Positions 17,008-25,525 are shown, counted from the first letter of the stretch. The stretch: DNA of 64,000 nt from Comamonas sp. BIGb0152 (GCF_024809975.1 NZ_JANUDY010000005.1:365635-429634), one strand, 5' to 3'. Notes: generated by a model from the letters alone, not told the origin. Numbers and translations: made by a program.

Positions 17008-17238
17008 TTAAGCCGCTACATGCCAGCGAGCGGGCTGGTCGCTGCCCACGGCCTGGATGCCCAGCAAGGCAGCATTGCGCTGCAAAACGGCTTCGAACTG
17101 GGCGCCGCTGGCACCGATCTGCTCGGTAGCGCCGTCCCAGTAGTCGTCGGCGATCTGGGCGGCGGTGAAATCGCGGTGGATGAACTTCTGCACAATGTTG
17201 CGCAGCTTGTCGAGGTTGATGCTGTCGATATCGGTCAT
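17008..17238 (-). CDS. Small hypothetical cytoplasmic protein
   Basis: A 76-residue protein with no signal or membrane segment. The N-terminal half is helical and charged (INLDKLRNIVQKFIHRDFTAAQIADDYWDG). I do not recognise the family. The frame is open much further upstream but those residues are low-quality and cysteine-rich, so the internal ATG with TTGGAGG-like spacing (GGAGGCTTGCC before it) was chosen. It precedes the GNAT gene on the same strand by about 60 bp. Confidence 0.55.
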   Translation of the reverse strand: MTDIDSINLDKLRNIVQKFIHRDFTAAQIADDYWDGATEQIGASGAQFEAVLQRNAALLGIQAVGSDQPARWHVAA

Positions 17239-17329
17239 GGCAAGCCTCCAATGCAGACGTAAGCTCCAGTGTGGCGCAATTGGGGCAGCTGTCAATCGGC
17301 AATCGCCGCCAACTGCGGGTTGCGCGTGG

Positions 17330-17692
17330 TCAGCGCAGGCCCGTGGTGCTGCGCAGCAGCCGATGCACCAGGAAGACGCAGACCCAGGCCACGCCGCCGA
17401 TCCACAGCGGCACCAGCACATAGCTGCTGGCGCGGGCCCACTGGCCCAGTTCGTCCAGCTCTCTCAGCGGCCACAAGGCCAGCGCCAGGCCAAAGCCCCA
17501 CCAGACCAGCGCGAACAGCGCAAAAGCCCAGGGCAGCCAGTGGGGGTGGCCAGCAGGTGCGGGCTGTTTTTGCGCGCGCCTGTGCTGCAGGGATATCCAC
17601 AGCACGGCGGCCAGCACCAGTAGCGCAGACAGACCCAGGGCCACCGGCCACCACAGCGCCAGCGGCAAAAATGCCAAAGACAGCGAATGCAT
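17330..17692 (-). CDS. Small hypothetical membrane protein
   Basis: The 120-residue protein is predicted to span the membrane three times: an N-terminal LALWWPVALGLSALLVLAAVLW helix, a central WAFALFALVWWGFGLALAL helix and a C-terminal VLVPLWIGGVAWVCVFLVH helix. Short basic loops lie between them. Family unknown. It follows the lipoprotein gene on the same strand by 14 bp, so the two are probably co-transcribed. The start ATG lies just inside the point where the hydrophobic pattern begins. Confidence 0.6.
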   Translation of the reverse strand: MHSLSLAFLPLALWWPVALGLSALLVLAAVLWISLQHRRAQKQPAPAGHPHWLPWAFALFALVWWGFGLALALWPLRELDELGQWARASSYVLVPLWIGGVAWVCVFLVHRLLRSTTGLR

Positions 17693-17706
17693 GCGCGGCC
17701 TGGCCT

Positions 17707-18279
17707 TTATTCTTTGTTGCAGAGCATGGAGTCTGCCAGGCTCCCCACGGTCACCCGCAGGTTCTTGCCCTTGTGGGCCTGCACGGCCCAGGTGTCGCTC
17801 AAATCCTCGGGCACCAGGTCCTTGTCGTTCATCAGCTCGGGTTTTTTGTGCTCGGAGCGGTCTTGCTTGACGACCTGGGGCACGATCATCGTGATGGTGC
17901 TGCCCTCCATGCGCCATTGGCCGGTACCTTGCAGCACAAAGCGGTACTGCTGCTCGGTGCTGGGCATGTCATAGGCCAGGAAGGCCTGCGAGCGCAGTGT
18001 GTGGTCGGCGTTGAACTGGTTGGTGTAGGTAAAGCTGGCGCTGTCCTTGCCCATGCTGATCTGGAACTGGCATTCCCAGATGCCGGCCAAGTCAGCCTCG
18101 CTGATGCTGGCCGCTGCAGCGGCAGGTGCCTGCGGCGCCGGTTTGTCTTTGGGGGCCTGCTGGGGCGCCATCGGTGCAGGTTCGGCCTCTTTTTTGGAGG
18201 GCCAGAGGCTGGAGCAGGCGGCCAGGCCGGGGACCAGCAGCAGGCAAAAGGTGGTGCGGAAGAGGGGAGTCAATGGCAT
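17707..18279 (-). CDS. Hypothetical lipoprotein
   Basis: A 190-residue lipoprotein: LLLVPGLAAC forms a good lipobox with C22 as the acylated residue. A 35-residue low-complexity linker rich in P, A, K and Q follows, then a globular domain starting ADLAGIWECQFQISM. The domain contains repeated Trp/Gly strand signatures (GTGQWRMEGSTITMIVPQVV), suggesting a small beta-barrel of the lipocalin-like or copper-homeostasis NlpE-like sort; this is by eye only. No certain function. Confidence 0.7.
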   Translation of the reverse strand: MPLTPLFRTTFCLLLVPGLAACSSLWPSKKEAEPAPMAPQQAPKDKPAPQAPAAAAASISEADLAGIWECQFQISMGKDSASFTYTNQFNADHTLRSQAFLAYDMPSTEQQYRFVLQGTGQWRMEGSTITMIVPQVVKQDRSEHKKPELMNDKDLVPEDLSDTWAVQAHKGKNLRVTVGSLADSMLCNKE

Positions 18280-18346
18280 GCGCCCACTCTACCAAAATCT
18301 TGCTGCGCTGCAGCCCAGGCCTTTGTAGGCCTGGGCCGCTCGCCGT

Positions 18347-19477
18347 TTAACCCGCCAAGCTGGGGTAGTCGGTGTAGCCCTTTTCACCGCCGCCATAGTA
18401 GGTGCTGCTGTCCCCGGTGTTCAACGCGGCACCGCTGCGCAGGCGCTCGACCAAATCCGGGTTGGCGATGTAGGGGCGGCCAAAGGCCACGATATCGGCC
18501 TGGCCGCTGGCCACGGCTTGCTCGGCCAGTGCGCCGTCATAGCCGTTGTTCACCATCCAGGCGGCTTTGCCACCGGCGCGGCGGTACTCGGCCTTGAAGG
18601 CCTCGTAGTCAAAGGGGCGGCCTTCCACCTCACGCGGCCCGCCAGTGGCGCCTTCGATCACATGGATGTAGGCCAGGCCTAGCGGCGCCAGCTGGTGGGC
18701 CAGGTAGGTAAACAAGGTCTGCGGATCGCTGTCATCAATGCCATTGGCGGGGGTGACGGGCGAGAGGCGGATGCCGACCCGGCCACGGCCGACGGCGTCA
18801 ATCACGGCGCGGGTGACCTCCAGGGTCAGGCGGGCGCGGTTTTCGACCGAGCCGCCGTAGTCGTCGCGACGCACATTCGCGCCGGTCTTCAAGAACTGGT
18901 CCAGCAGATAGCCGTTGGCGCCGTGGATCTCAACGCCGTCAAAGCCAGCAGTCTTGACGGCATTGCGGGCGGCAGCGGCAAAGCTATGCACGATGCCGGG
19001 GATCTCCTCGGCGTGCAGCGCGCGCGGCTCAGAGGTTGGCTCAAAGCGGCCCTCACCCGTAGCGGGGTCGATCAGGAAAGTCTTGGTCTTGGCGGTGATG
19101 GCCGAGGGCGCCACCGGGGCCTGCTGGCCGGGCTGCAGCAGGCGGTGGGAGACGCGGCCCACATGCCACAGCTGGCAGACGATCTTGCCGCCCTTGGCAT
19201 GCACGGCGCTGGAGACCTTGCTCCAGCCATCGAGCTGATCCTGCTCGTACAGGCCGGGCACATCGGCATAGCCCTGGCCCTGGTGGCTGATGGCGGTGGC
19301 CTCGGTGATCAGCAGCCCGGCGCTGGCGCGCTGCGCATAGTAGGTGGCGGTCATCGGCTTGGGCACAGCCTTGGGCGAGCGGTTGCGGGTCAACGGGGCC
19401 ATCGCAATGCGGTTGGCCAGGGCCAAATCACCCACTTGCACGGGGTGGAACAGCGGGTGGGCTGGGGTGCTTGTCAT
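18347..19477 (-). CDS. Old-yellow-enzyme ene-reductase (NemA-like)
   Basis: A 376-residue FMN-dependent TIM-barrel oxidoreductase that reduces activated C=C bonds (N-ethylmaleimide, enones, nitro-esters). Key features: NRIAMAPLTRNRS near the N-terminus (FMN contact), CQLWHVGRVSH, the FDGVEIHGANGYLLDQFL segment (His/Asn pair that binds the substrate carbonyl), DDYGGSVENRARL, and the C-terminal DIVAFGRPYIANPDL (phosphate binding). Length is normal for the family. It is alone on its strand; upstream is the 313-bp gap before serA. Confidence 0.9.
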   Translation of the reverse strand: MTSTPAHPLFHPVQVGDLALANRIAMAPLTRNRSPKAVPKPMTATYYAQRASAGLLITEATAISHQGQGYADVPGLYEQDQLDGWSKVSSAVHAKGGKIVCQLWHVGRVSHRLLQPGQQAPVAPSAITAKTKTFLIDPATGEGRFEPTSEPRALHAEEIPGIVHSFAAAARNAVKTAGFDGVEIHGANGYLLDQFLKTGANVRRDDYGGSVENRARLTLEVTRAVIDAVGRGRVGIRLSPVTPANGIDDSDPQTLFTYLAHQLAPLGLAYIHVIEGATGGPREVEGRPFDYEAFKAEYRRAGGKAAWMVNNGYDGALAEQAVASGQADIVAFGRPYIANPDLVERLRSGAALNTGDSSTYYGGGEKGYTDYPSLAG

Positions 19478-19790
19478 GCAAAACTCCTTGCGGTTGTGTC
19501 ACGGAATCACCTGCTTTTTGTACCACGCAGCGCAGCCCTTTGCAGGCCAGGGTTGTAGCCCGGCCCCTGTCGGTGAAGCGCTCGGCCGCTTAAAAATCAA
19601 GCAAATCAAGGGGTTCAATGCTGCAAAGCAGCATGGCCGCGCGGGCGGCGTGAGGAACTCGGGCACTAGGGTCAACCCGACAACACGTAATGGCAAAGGT
19701 TCTGCGCCATGATCGACCCGGGTCTGCCAGCTGCCGATCGCAGCCGTGTTGGCAGACCGCTGTCGTTTGTGAAAGAGAAAGCGCGCATTC
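19478..19790. promoter_or_regulatory. Gene-free region: divergent promoters and serA leader hairpin
   Basis: No coding frame here is convincing. Near serA there is a perfect 9-bp inverted repeat (GGTCTGCCA at 19721-19729 and TGGCAGACC at 19750-19758) with a 20-base loop. It would form a stable RNA hairpin about 30 bases before the serA start, or serve as an operator. A smaller repeat (GCTGCAAAGCAGC near 19620) is also present. The serA ribosome site is weak (AAGAGAAAG), so leader structure could matter for its translation. Confidence 0.4.
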
Positions 19791-21020
19791 ATGACCAAAA
19801 CATCGCTGGATAAATCGAAAATCAAGTTCTTGCTGCTCGAGGGCATCCATCCCTCCGCGCTCAAGGTGTTGCACGCGGCAGGCTATACCCAGATCGAGGC
19901 GCTGACTGGCGCTTTGGAAGGTGAAGAGCTCAAGCGCAAGATTGCGGACGTGCACTTTGTCGGCATCCGCTCCCGCACGCAGCTGACGGCCGATGTGTTT
20001 GCCGCAGCCAACAAGCTGGTGGCAGTGGGCTGTTTTTGCATCGGCACCAACCAGGTCGATCTGAATGCAGCGCGCGAGCGCGGTATTGCGGTCTTCAATG
20101 CGCCCTTCTCCAACACCCGCTCCGTCGCTGAGCTGGTGCTGGCCGAAGCCATCCTGCTGCTGCGCGGCATTCCCGAGAAGAACGCGGTATCGCACCGTGG
20201 CGGCTGGAAGAAAAGCGCCGACAACTCCTACGAGATCCGTGGCAAAACCCTGGGCATCGTCGGCTACGGCTCCATCGGCACCCAGCTGTCGGTGCTGGCC
20301 GAAGGCCTGGGCATGAAGGTCGTGTTCCATGATGTGGTCACCAAGCTGCCGCTGGGCAATGCCCACCAGGCGGCTAACCTGACGGCGCTGCTGGAGCAGT
20401 CCGACATCGTGACCCTGCATGTGCCTGAGCTGGCCTCGACGCACAACATGATCGGCGCGACCCAGATTGCAGCGATGAAGCCCGGCAGCATCCTGATCAA
20501 TGCCTCGCGCGGCACCGTGGTGGATCTGGATGCGCTGGCCCAGGCGCTGCAAGCCAAGAAGCTGCTGGGCGCGGCCATCGACGTGTTCCCGGTCGAGCCC
20601 AAGAGCAACAAGGACGAGTTCCAGTCGCCGCTGCGCGGCATGGACAACGTGATCCTGACCCCGCACATCGGCGGCTCGACCATGGAAGCCCAGGCCAATA
20701 TCGGCCTGGAAGTGGCAGAAAAGCTCGTCAAGTACAGCGACAACGGCACCACCACCTCGGCCGTGAACTTCCCCGAAGTGGCTCTGCCCGAGCACCCGGG
20801 CAAGAACCGTATCCTGCACGTGCACGAGAACCGCCCGGGCATCCTGTCGGCCATCAACCAGGTGCTGGCCGACAACGGCATCAACATCGCCGGCCAGTAC
20901 CTGCGCACCGATGAAAAGGTAGGCTATGTGGTGATCGACATCGACCAGGAATCGTCGGCCCTGGCGCTGGAGAAGCTGGCCCAGATCGCCGGCACCATTC
21001 GCTGCCGCGTGCTGTTCTGA
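19791..21020 (+). CDS. serA: D-3-phosphoglycerate dehydrogenase
   Basis: SerA oxidises 3-phosphoglycerate in the first step of serine synthesis. The 409-residue chain has the catalytic domain halves around the Rossmann loop (GKTLGIVGYGSIGTQL), NASRGTVVDLDAL, the catalytic His in LTPHIGGSTMEAQ, and a C-terminal ACT domain (HENRPGILSAINQVLADNGIN) that normally mediates feedback inhibition by serine. The length equals the E. coli type (about 410) with one ACT domain and no intervening ASB domain. It ends with the strong terminator downstream. Confidence 0.95.
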   Translation: MTKTSLDKSKIKFLLLEGIHPSALKVLHAAGYTQIEALTGALEGEELKRKIADVHFVGIRSRTQLTADVFAAANKLVAVGCFCIGTNQVDLNAARERGIAVFNAPFSNTRSVAELVLAEAILLLRGIPEKNAVSHRGGWKKSADNSYEIRGKTLGIVGYGSIGTQLSVLAEGLGMKVVFHDVVTKLPLGNAHQAANLTALLEQSDIVTLHVPELASTHNMIGATQIAAMKPGSILINASRGTVVDLDALAQALQAKKLLGAAIDVFPVEPKSNKDEFQSPLRGMDNVILTPHIGGSTMEAQANIGLEVAEKLVKYSDNGTTTSAVNFPEVALPEHPGKNRILHVHENRPGILSAINQVLADNGINIAGQYLRTDEKVGYVVIDIDQESSALALEKLAQIAGTIRCRVLF

Positions 21021-21075
21021 TCCAGCGCTGCACTGTGCACGGCCCTGGCAAGGGCGGCATGTGCATCAGCAACGA

Positions 21076-21101
21076 CAAAGGCTCCCCTCGGGGAGCCTTT
21101 G
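21076..21101. terminator. Bidirectional rho-independent terminator after serA
   Basis: A perfect 12-bp inverted repeat (CAAAGGCTCCCC / GGGGAGCCTTTG) with a minimal loop lies between the convergent serA and nitroreductase genes. The A- and T-runs at its ends make it usable in both directions. Confidence 0.85.
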
Positions 21102-21120
21102 TGCTGACAGGCGTGGCAGT

Positions 21121-21672
21121 TTAAGCCAGCGGACCTGCCGACAGGATTTCCGACAGTGCCTTGCGGGGCGATGGCGTCTCGCGCTCGGCCAGGTCGGCGG
21201 GCAGGCTGGACTTGTCGCCGCGCTCGCCGATGGCGACCAGGCATTCGACTTGCCAGTTGTCACCGAGTTTCAGCACCTCGCGCGCGGCATCGCGCTCGAT
21301 ACCGCCCATGGCGTGGGTGGCCAGGCCCATGGCATGGGCCTGCAAGGCCAGGTAGCCCCAGGCGCAACCGGTGTCAAAGCTGGGCGCAGGAGACTCGTCC
21401 TTGTTCGACAGCACCACCAGCAAGGCGCCGGCGTTCAGGCACCAGCGGCGGTTGAACTCATTGGGGATGGTGGAGAACGCTTGCCAGTTGGTATCGCCAT
21501 GGATCGAATAGGCAAAGTGCCAGGGCTGCTTGTTGCTGGCCGAGGGGGCCCAGCGTGCGCCTTCAACGATGGTTTCGATGTCCTTGGCCGTCAGTGCCTT
21601 GCCGGAGAAGGCGCGGGGCGAGGAGCGGTCCAGAAACTGGGGATGGATGGCATGGGTGGATTGGCGCGTCAT
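21121..21672 (-). CDS. Nitroreductase-family protein
   Basis: The 183-residue FMN-binding protein shows the family layout: RSSPRAFSGKALTAKDIETIVEGARWAPSASNKQPWHFAY (FMN-binding Arg, Ser and Asn-Gln-Pro) and a C-terminal VECLVAIGERGDK strand-loop. It lies in the NfsB/YdjA-like branch of flavin-dependent reductases; the substrate is unknown. The ATG was placed where homology starts; the frame runs open well upstream into the thioesterase gene. It lies 58 bp downstream of that gene on the same strand. Confidence 0.85.
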   Translation of the reverse strand: MTRQSTHAIHPQFLDRSSPRAFSGKALTAKDIETIVEGARWAPSASNKQPWHFAYSIHGDTNWQAFSTIPNEFNRRWCLNAGALLVVLSNKDESPAPSFDTGCAWGYLALQAHAMGLATHAMGGIERDAAREVLKLGDNWQVECLVAIGERGDKSSLPADLAERETPSPRKALSEILSAGPLA

Positions 21673-21730
21673 GGTCAGAAATCGAGCAATAAGGCCGCCA
21701 GCATGCCATATCTGCTGGTTTTTTGCAGGC

Positions 21731-22192
21731 TCAGATTTTTTGCTTTTCGACGAGCTTGAAGGTGCCCGTCGCCAGGCCCAGCAGGTTGCCTGCATCGTCA
21801 TGCAGCTCGCCGCGCACAAAAGACAGGCTCTTGCCCCGCTTCTCACAAACGGCCGTGCAGACCACATCCCCGGCACCCGGTGCAATGTAGTGGATGGTCA
21901 GGTCCACGGTGATGACGCCGTAGCGCAGCGGATCATGCGCGCGTGCAGCGCAGGACAGGCCCACATCGAGCAAGGTGGCGATGGCGCCGCCATGCATATC
22001 GCCCCGGCTGTTGGTGTATTGCTTCTGGTAGGGCATGCGCACCCGGGCGCGGTCATTGCCGATGGCCTCGCCCTTGAGCAAGAAGGCCTCGGCCATGGCC
22101 ATGCTGAGCCCAAAGATCTGGTTGGCCGGCTCATCAACGGTGTAGGCGGGAATGTCGGTGGCAACAGCGGTGGAGGGGGCGGTGGTGGTCAT
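21731..22192 (-). CDS. PaaI-type hotdog-fold thioesterase
   Basis: A 153-residue single-hotdog protein. The active-site region NSRGDMHGGAIATLLDVGLSCA (Asn, the HGG turn and the Asp/Ser helix) matches PaaI/YbgC-like acyl-CoA thioesterases, and VDLTIHYIAPGAG is the following conserved strand. Substrate unknown. An alternative upstream ATG would add 11 residues. Probably co-transcribed with the nitroreductase. Confidence 0.82.
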   Translation of the reverse strand: MTTTAPSTAVATDIPAYTVDEPANQIFGLSMAMAEAFLLKGEAIGNDRARVRMPYQKQYTNSRGDMHGGAIATLLDVGLSCAARAHDPLRYGVITVDLTIHYIAPGAGDVVCTAVCEKRGKSLSFVRGELHDDAGNLLGLATGTFKLVEKQKI

Positions 22193-22353
22193 GGAACAGG
22201 GCGCAGCAGGTTCAAAAACCAGCATGTTAGCGGCTGGGGCGCCCGCGCGGGCCAGGTGGCTGACACCTGGGAGTCGCCCACCCAGTGGCGCCCAGCTTCG
22301 TTTGCAAAGCGGCAGCCATCCCTTCTGCGCCCTCGGTTTATCATGGCTGGCTT

Positions 22354-23739
22354 ATGCCCGTCTGGCCCCCATCGTCCTCTCTGTCGTCCCCGTATTGCCC
22401 ACGCTGCGGCGCTGCAAACTGCCGCAGCGCCGGTGCGCGCGACCACTTTGCCTGTTTGCAGTGTGGGGCGCAGTTTCAGCTGGAGCAGCGCCAGGGCCAG
22501 ACCGTGCTGCGCATGCAGCCAACGGCCGCTGCACCGGATTGGAGCCGTCTGCGCAGCCATCTGCGCTGGCTGCTGCCTGTGCTGGCGGCGACACTGGCGA
22601 TGCCCTGGTGGCTGCCGCCGCTGCAGCAGGGGCTGAAAGGCATCGTGCCAGCCACGGAGAGAAGCAGGGCCGAGAACGCTGCCGCCTGGGGCCGCAGCGA
22701 GGCCGCCACCCTCATCGAGCGCAAGGGCCAGCGCCTGCTGCTGCAGCTGATGGAGAGCCGCGAGGGCGAGGATGTGGTCTACCGCGTGCTGGTGCGCGAT
22801 GCCGCCACCGGCCGCAGCGTGGGTGAGCCCCAGCGCATGGCCATGCCCTGGGCCAGCACCTCGGGCAGCGCCGAACTGCAGTTTTTCTCGGACGGGCAGC
22901 TGTACCTGTTTTTGAAAGGGCGCGGCCTGTGGCAGCTCGATTTGGCGACCCTGCGCTTTGTCGACCTGCTGCCCCAGCTCAGCGAGCGCTTTGCGCCGCA
23001 GCTGGGCGAAGGGGTGGTGGGCGTGGTGCCCCAGCGCCGTGACCGCCCCGACAGCCTGGAGGTCACCAGCCGCAGCGGCAGCAAATACCTGGTGTATTGG
23101 CTGCTGGGCCAGATCTGGCCTGCGGCGGAAAGCCACCGCCTGTACGAAATGGCCCAAGCCGGCTACCACCAGGAGATCGCCTACTACCGCTATGAATCCC
23201 TGCCCCGGCCCACCGGCGAGACAGACCGCGCGCTGCTGGTGCAATCCTGGTGGCGCCACCAGCCCGGCCAGCCCGCCTACTTTGGCTACTTTGATCTGCA
23301 GCCCAGCGACAGCCGCGAGGTGCAGACATCGCCGCGCAGCTATGTGGCCATTGGTGACGGCTATTCCACCCGCCCTTACGCCATCAAGGACCGGGGCCTG
23401 CTGCGGGTGAGCGTGGTGCAGCCGGCGGTGCCGCGTTTCCATGCCGATGTGATGGCCGAGAACGCGCGCCGTGTGCTGCTGGCCTACAACCCCACACCGG
23501 TGCGGCAAGAGGGCCGGGTGATCCAGCTGCTGGACAAGGCCAACCAGCAGGTGGTGTGGAGCCGCACGGTCGACCAATTGCCCCAGCTGGGCAAGCGCGA
23601 AGGCGGTGCCTATGTGAGTGCACAGGCCGTCAGCGCGGGCTTTTTGCTGCTCAACGATATGCGCCAGCCCGCGCTGTTGCTGGGGGATGATGGCGAGGTG
23701 CTGCAGGACTTTATGGCCGCCAGCGGGGCCGGGCGATGA
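22354..23739 (+). CDS. Zinc-ribbon membrane-anchored protein, unknown function (paralogue 1)
   Basis: The 461-residue protein starts with a zinc ribbon (CPRCG at 15-19 and CLQCG at 34-38), a membrane helix (HLRWLLPVLAATLAMPWWLP) and a roughly 360-residue domain expected outside the membrane. That domain has WD/PQQ-like repeating strands: QLYLFLKGRGLWQLDLATLRF, VTSRSGSKYLVYWLLGQIW, VVWSRTVDQLPQLGKREG, LLLGDDGEVLQDF. It aligns by eye over most of its length with the next gene, so the pair arose by duplication. I do not recognise the family. No divergent partner in close range. Confidence 0.65.
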   Translation: MPVWPPSSSLSSPYCPRCGAANCRSAGARDHFACLQCGAQFQLEQRQGQTVLRMQPTAAAPDWSRLRSHLRWLLPVLAATLAMPWWLPPLQQGLKGIVPATERSRAENAAAWGRSEAATLIERKGQRLLLQLMESREGEDVVYRVLVRDAATGRSVGEPQRMAMPWASTSGSAELQFFSDGQLYLFLKGRGLWQLDLATLRFVDLLPQLSERFAPQLGEGVVGVVPQRRDRPDSLEVTSRSGSKYLVYWLLGQIWPAAESHRLYEMAQAGYHQEIAYYRYESLPRPTGETDRALLVQSWWRHQPGQPAYFGYFDLQPSDSREVQTSPRSYVAIGDGYSTRPYAIKDRGLLRVSVVQPAVPRFHADVMAENARRVLLAYNPTPVRQEGRVIQLLDKANQQVVWSRTVDQLPQLGKREGGAYVSAQAVSAGFLLLNDMRQPALLLGDDGEVLQDFMAASGAGR

Positions 23740-24923
23740 GCATTCCCCGGCGTTTTTTGCTGCCGCTGGGCCTGGGCTTTCTGTTCTTTTTTGTGCTACC
23801 CCTGCTGGTGCCCGCCGCGATCCAGTGGATGCAATCGAACGGGGAGAAGACCGAGGAGCTGGGCGAGGTTGAGGCCTCGGCGGTCTACCAGGGGGAAGAT
23901 GGCAGCCTGCGCATGCTGCGGGTGATGCGGCACAGCACCGAGCGCGACGATGTGTTTGTGCTGCTGCACAACGACCTGCAGGCCAAGCAGCTGCTGGGCG
24001 AGCCCCAGCGCATCGTGTTGCCCAGGGCCCAGGTGCGCCAGCCCGCCCGCTTGCGCACCGAGGCCGATGGCCAGATGTCGCTGCTGCTCAATGACCGGCA
24101 CTGGTGGCTGTGGCAAGGCAAGCAGACCCGGTTTGCGTCCATGGATGCGGCGCTGCGCCAGCGCTTTGCGGCCGAGCTTGGCACGGGCGTGGCGCAGATG
24201 GGCTTTGGTGGTGTGCGCGAGCCCGGCCTGCTGGCAGTGACCAGCAATACAGGTGACCGCTATGCGCTTTACTGGGCCAGTGGCGATATCTACCGCTGGG
24301 GTGAGCCGCTACAGCGCCTGCGCGAGCGTCCCTGGGCGCAGTACACGCAGACCGTCACGCGCATCGACTATGCGGATTTTCAAACCGATGTGGCGAAATA
24401 CGGCTTGCCCACCATGCTGCTGCAGTACCAGCAAAAAGTGCGGCCCGGCGAGTTTGAACAATGGCCGCGTCTGCAAGTGCATTCCAGCGCAGATGCGCAG
24501 GTGCGCGCCGCGCCCGGGCGCTACCAGCCGGTGAGCGATGGTTTTGTGGTGAGCCGCCAGAGCCTGCGCGAGGCGGGCATCACCCAGGTTGCTGCCGTCG
24601 CCAGCGTGCCGGTGCAGTTCAGCGGCCAGGTGCTGGCCCGCAATGCGGATCGGGTGCTGATGCGCTACGACGAGACCCCCAGCACCGCCGCCGAAGTGGT
24701 GCTGCAGATCGTCGATGCGCGCAGCCTGGAGCGGGTCTGGCGCAAGTCCTCGCGGGAGATACCGCAGCTGCTGTTTGCTGGGGAGCATCTGGCGGCCCAG
24801 GCCTGGGCCGGCGGTTTTTACCTGAGCACGGGCATGAACCTGCCGGCCCTGGTGATCGACAACGCTGGCCAGACGCTCTACGACTTTCAGCCGCAAAAAC
24901 GGCTGGCGCCCGTCGACGAATAG
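23736..24923 (+). CDS. Membrane-anchored protein, unknown function (paralogue 2)
   Basis: The 395-residue protein is the tandem partner of the previous gene, with which it shares an ATGA overlap (translational coupling). It lacks the zinc ribbon but has the N-terminal membrane helix (FLLPLGLGFLFFFVLPLLVPA) and the same extracytoplasmic domain. Equivalent strands are HWWLWQGKQTRFASMDAALRQ, VTSNTGDRYALYWASGDIY, RVWRKSSREIPQLLFAGEH and LVIDNAGQTLYDFQ. The recurring strand-turn pattern suggests a beta-propeller. Function unknown; it may form a hetero-complex with paralogue 1. Confidence 0.65.
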   Translation: MSIPRRFLLPLGLGFLFFFVLPLLVPAAIQWMQSNGEKTEELGEVEASAVYQGEDGSLRMLRVMRHSTERDDVFVLLHNDLQAKQLLGEPQRIVLPRAQVRQPARLRTEADGQMSLLLNDRHWWLWQGKQTRFASMDAALRQRFAAELGTGVAQMGFGGVREPGLLAVTSNTGDRYALYWASGDIYRWGEPLQRLRERPWAQYTQTVTRIDYADFQTDVAKYGLPTMLLQYQQKVRPGEFEQWPRLQVHSSADAQVRAAPGRYQPVSDGFVVSRQSLREAGITQVAAVASVPVQFSGQVLARNADRVLMRYDETPSTAAEVVLQIVDARSLERVWRKSSREIPQLLFAGEHLAAQAWAGGFYLSTGMNLPALVIDNAGQTLYDFQPQKRLAPVDE

Positions 24924-24982
24924 GCACAGCAGACCCTGGCGGCAGGGGGCGGGGCAGCGATAGCCAATCCGGGCTGGATGCA

Positions 24983-25020
24983 CTTTTCTGATAGCCATTG
25001 CATTCGCTAAAGCACTGTTT
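24983..25020. repeat. Possible member of a dispersed short intergenic repeat
   Basis: The segment reads CTTTTCTGATAGCC, then CATTCGCTAAAGCACTGTTT. It resembles another copy near 58.3 kb that also has TTTTTGATAGCC, a GCATTC core and GCACTGTT. Similar short elements are common between genes in Comamonadaceae. Identity is imperfect and assessed by eye. The 24924-25171 gap otherwise holds only the promoter region of the glutamine-rich gene. Confidence 0.4.
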
Positions 25021-25041
25021 TGTAAAGAAATTTTGCAAAAC
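25017..25041. promoter_or_regulatory. Inverted repeat upstream of the glutamine-rich gene
   Basis: GTTTTG and CAAAAC flank an AT-rich core (TAAAGAAATTTTG), giving a dyad about 130 bp before the glutamine-rich gene at 25.2 kb. A similar TTTGCAAAATG lies before the paralogue at 26.6 kb, and both upstream regions also share a TCCTACA motif and GAAGGAG ribosome site. A common regulator is an inference. Confidence 0.35.
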
Positions 25042-25171
25042 ACCGGCCTGGCTTACGTAAAGCGCGCCGATTCTCCAAAACTCCTACAGCCAAGCCCTGG
25101 GCCTGGGTGCACCATGTCTTAACGGCAGGCATTTGCCCTGCCGCCAACCTGACACTGAAGGAGTAAGCGCC

Positions 25172-25300
25172 ATGAGCCCGCAGAAGCACCAACAGTCCGG
25201 ACAGCAGCCTGCCCAGAAAAAGGAGCAGCAGCAGCAACAGCAATCCCCAAAGCAGCAGCAACCGGGCCAGCAGGACCGCAAGCAGCCATCGCAGAAGTAA
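25172..25300 (+). CDS. Tiny glutamine-rich protein (paralogue A)
   Basis: A 42-residue, lysine- and glutamine-rich, probably disordered protein beginning MSPQKHQQSG, with a run of six glutamines and ending QQPGQQDRKQPSQK. The strong ribosome site GAAGGAG lies seven bases upstream. Its reality is supported by a clear paralogue at 26.6 kb that keeps the order QQSGQ, KEQQ, QQQSP, QPGQQDR. Function unknown; the composition resembles small stress-associated disordered proteins, but that is only an analogy. Confidence 0.65.
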   Translation: MSPQKHQQSGQQPAQKKEQQQQQQSPKQQQPGQQDRKQPSQK

Positions 25301-25341
25301 TCTGCGCCTGCGCGGAACAAGACGACCCCACGGAGCACCCC

Positions 25342-25506
25342 ATGCCTACGCAAGCCATGCCCTTGCCGATGACCAAGCAGCAGCCTTGGCCCCTGCAGCA
25401 GGGTCAGCCATTGCGTGAGGCCAAGTACTCGCAGCAGCAGTGCAAGTGCAACCGCCGCCAGCTGGGCACCGAGCCCAAGACGCCGGACAACGCACAGATG
25501 TGCTGA
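25342..25506 (+). CDS. Small cysteine-containing hypothetical protein
   Basis: A 54-residue frame with GGAG six bases before its ATG. It begins MPTQAMPLPMTKQQPWP and contains a CKCNRRQLG motif plus a terminal cysteine. Good codon bias for the genome (mostly G/C third bases), a ribosome site and a terminator right after it support a real gene. It follows the glutamine-rich gene by 41 bp and could be co-transcribed. Family unknown. Confidence 0.5.
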   Translation: MPTQAMPLPMTKQQPWPLQQGQPLREAKYSQQQCKCNRRQLGTEPKTPDNAQMC

Positions 25507-25525
25507 TCCTTTACCCCCCGCGCAC

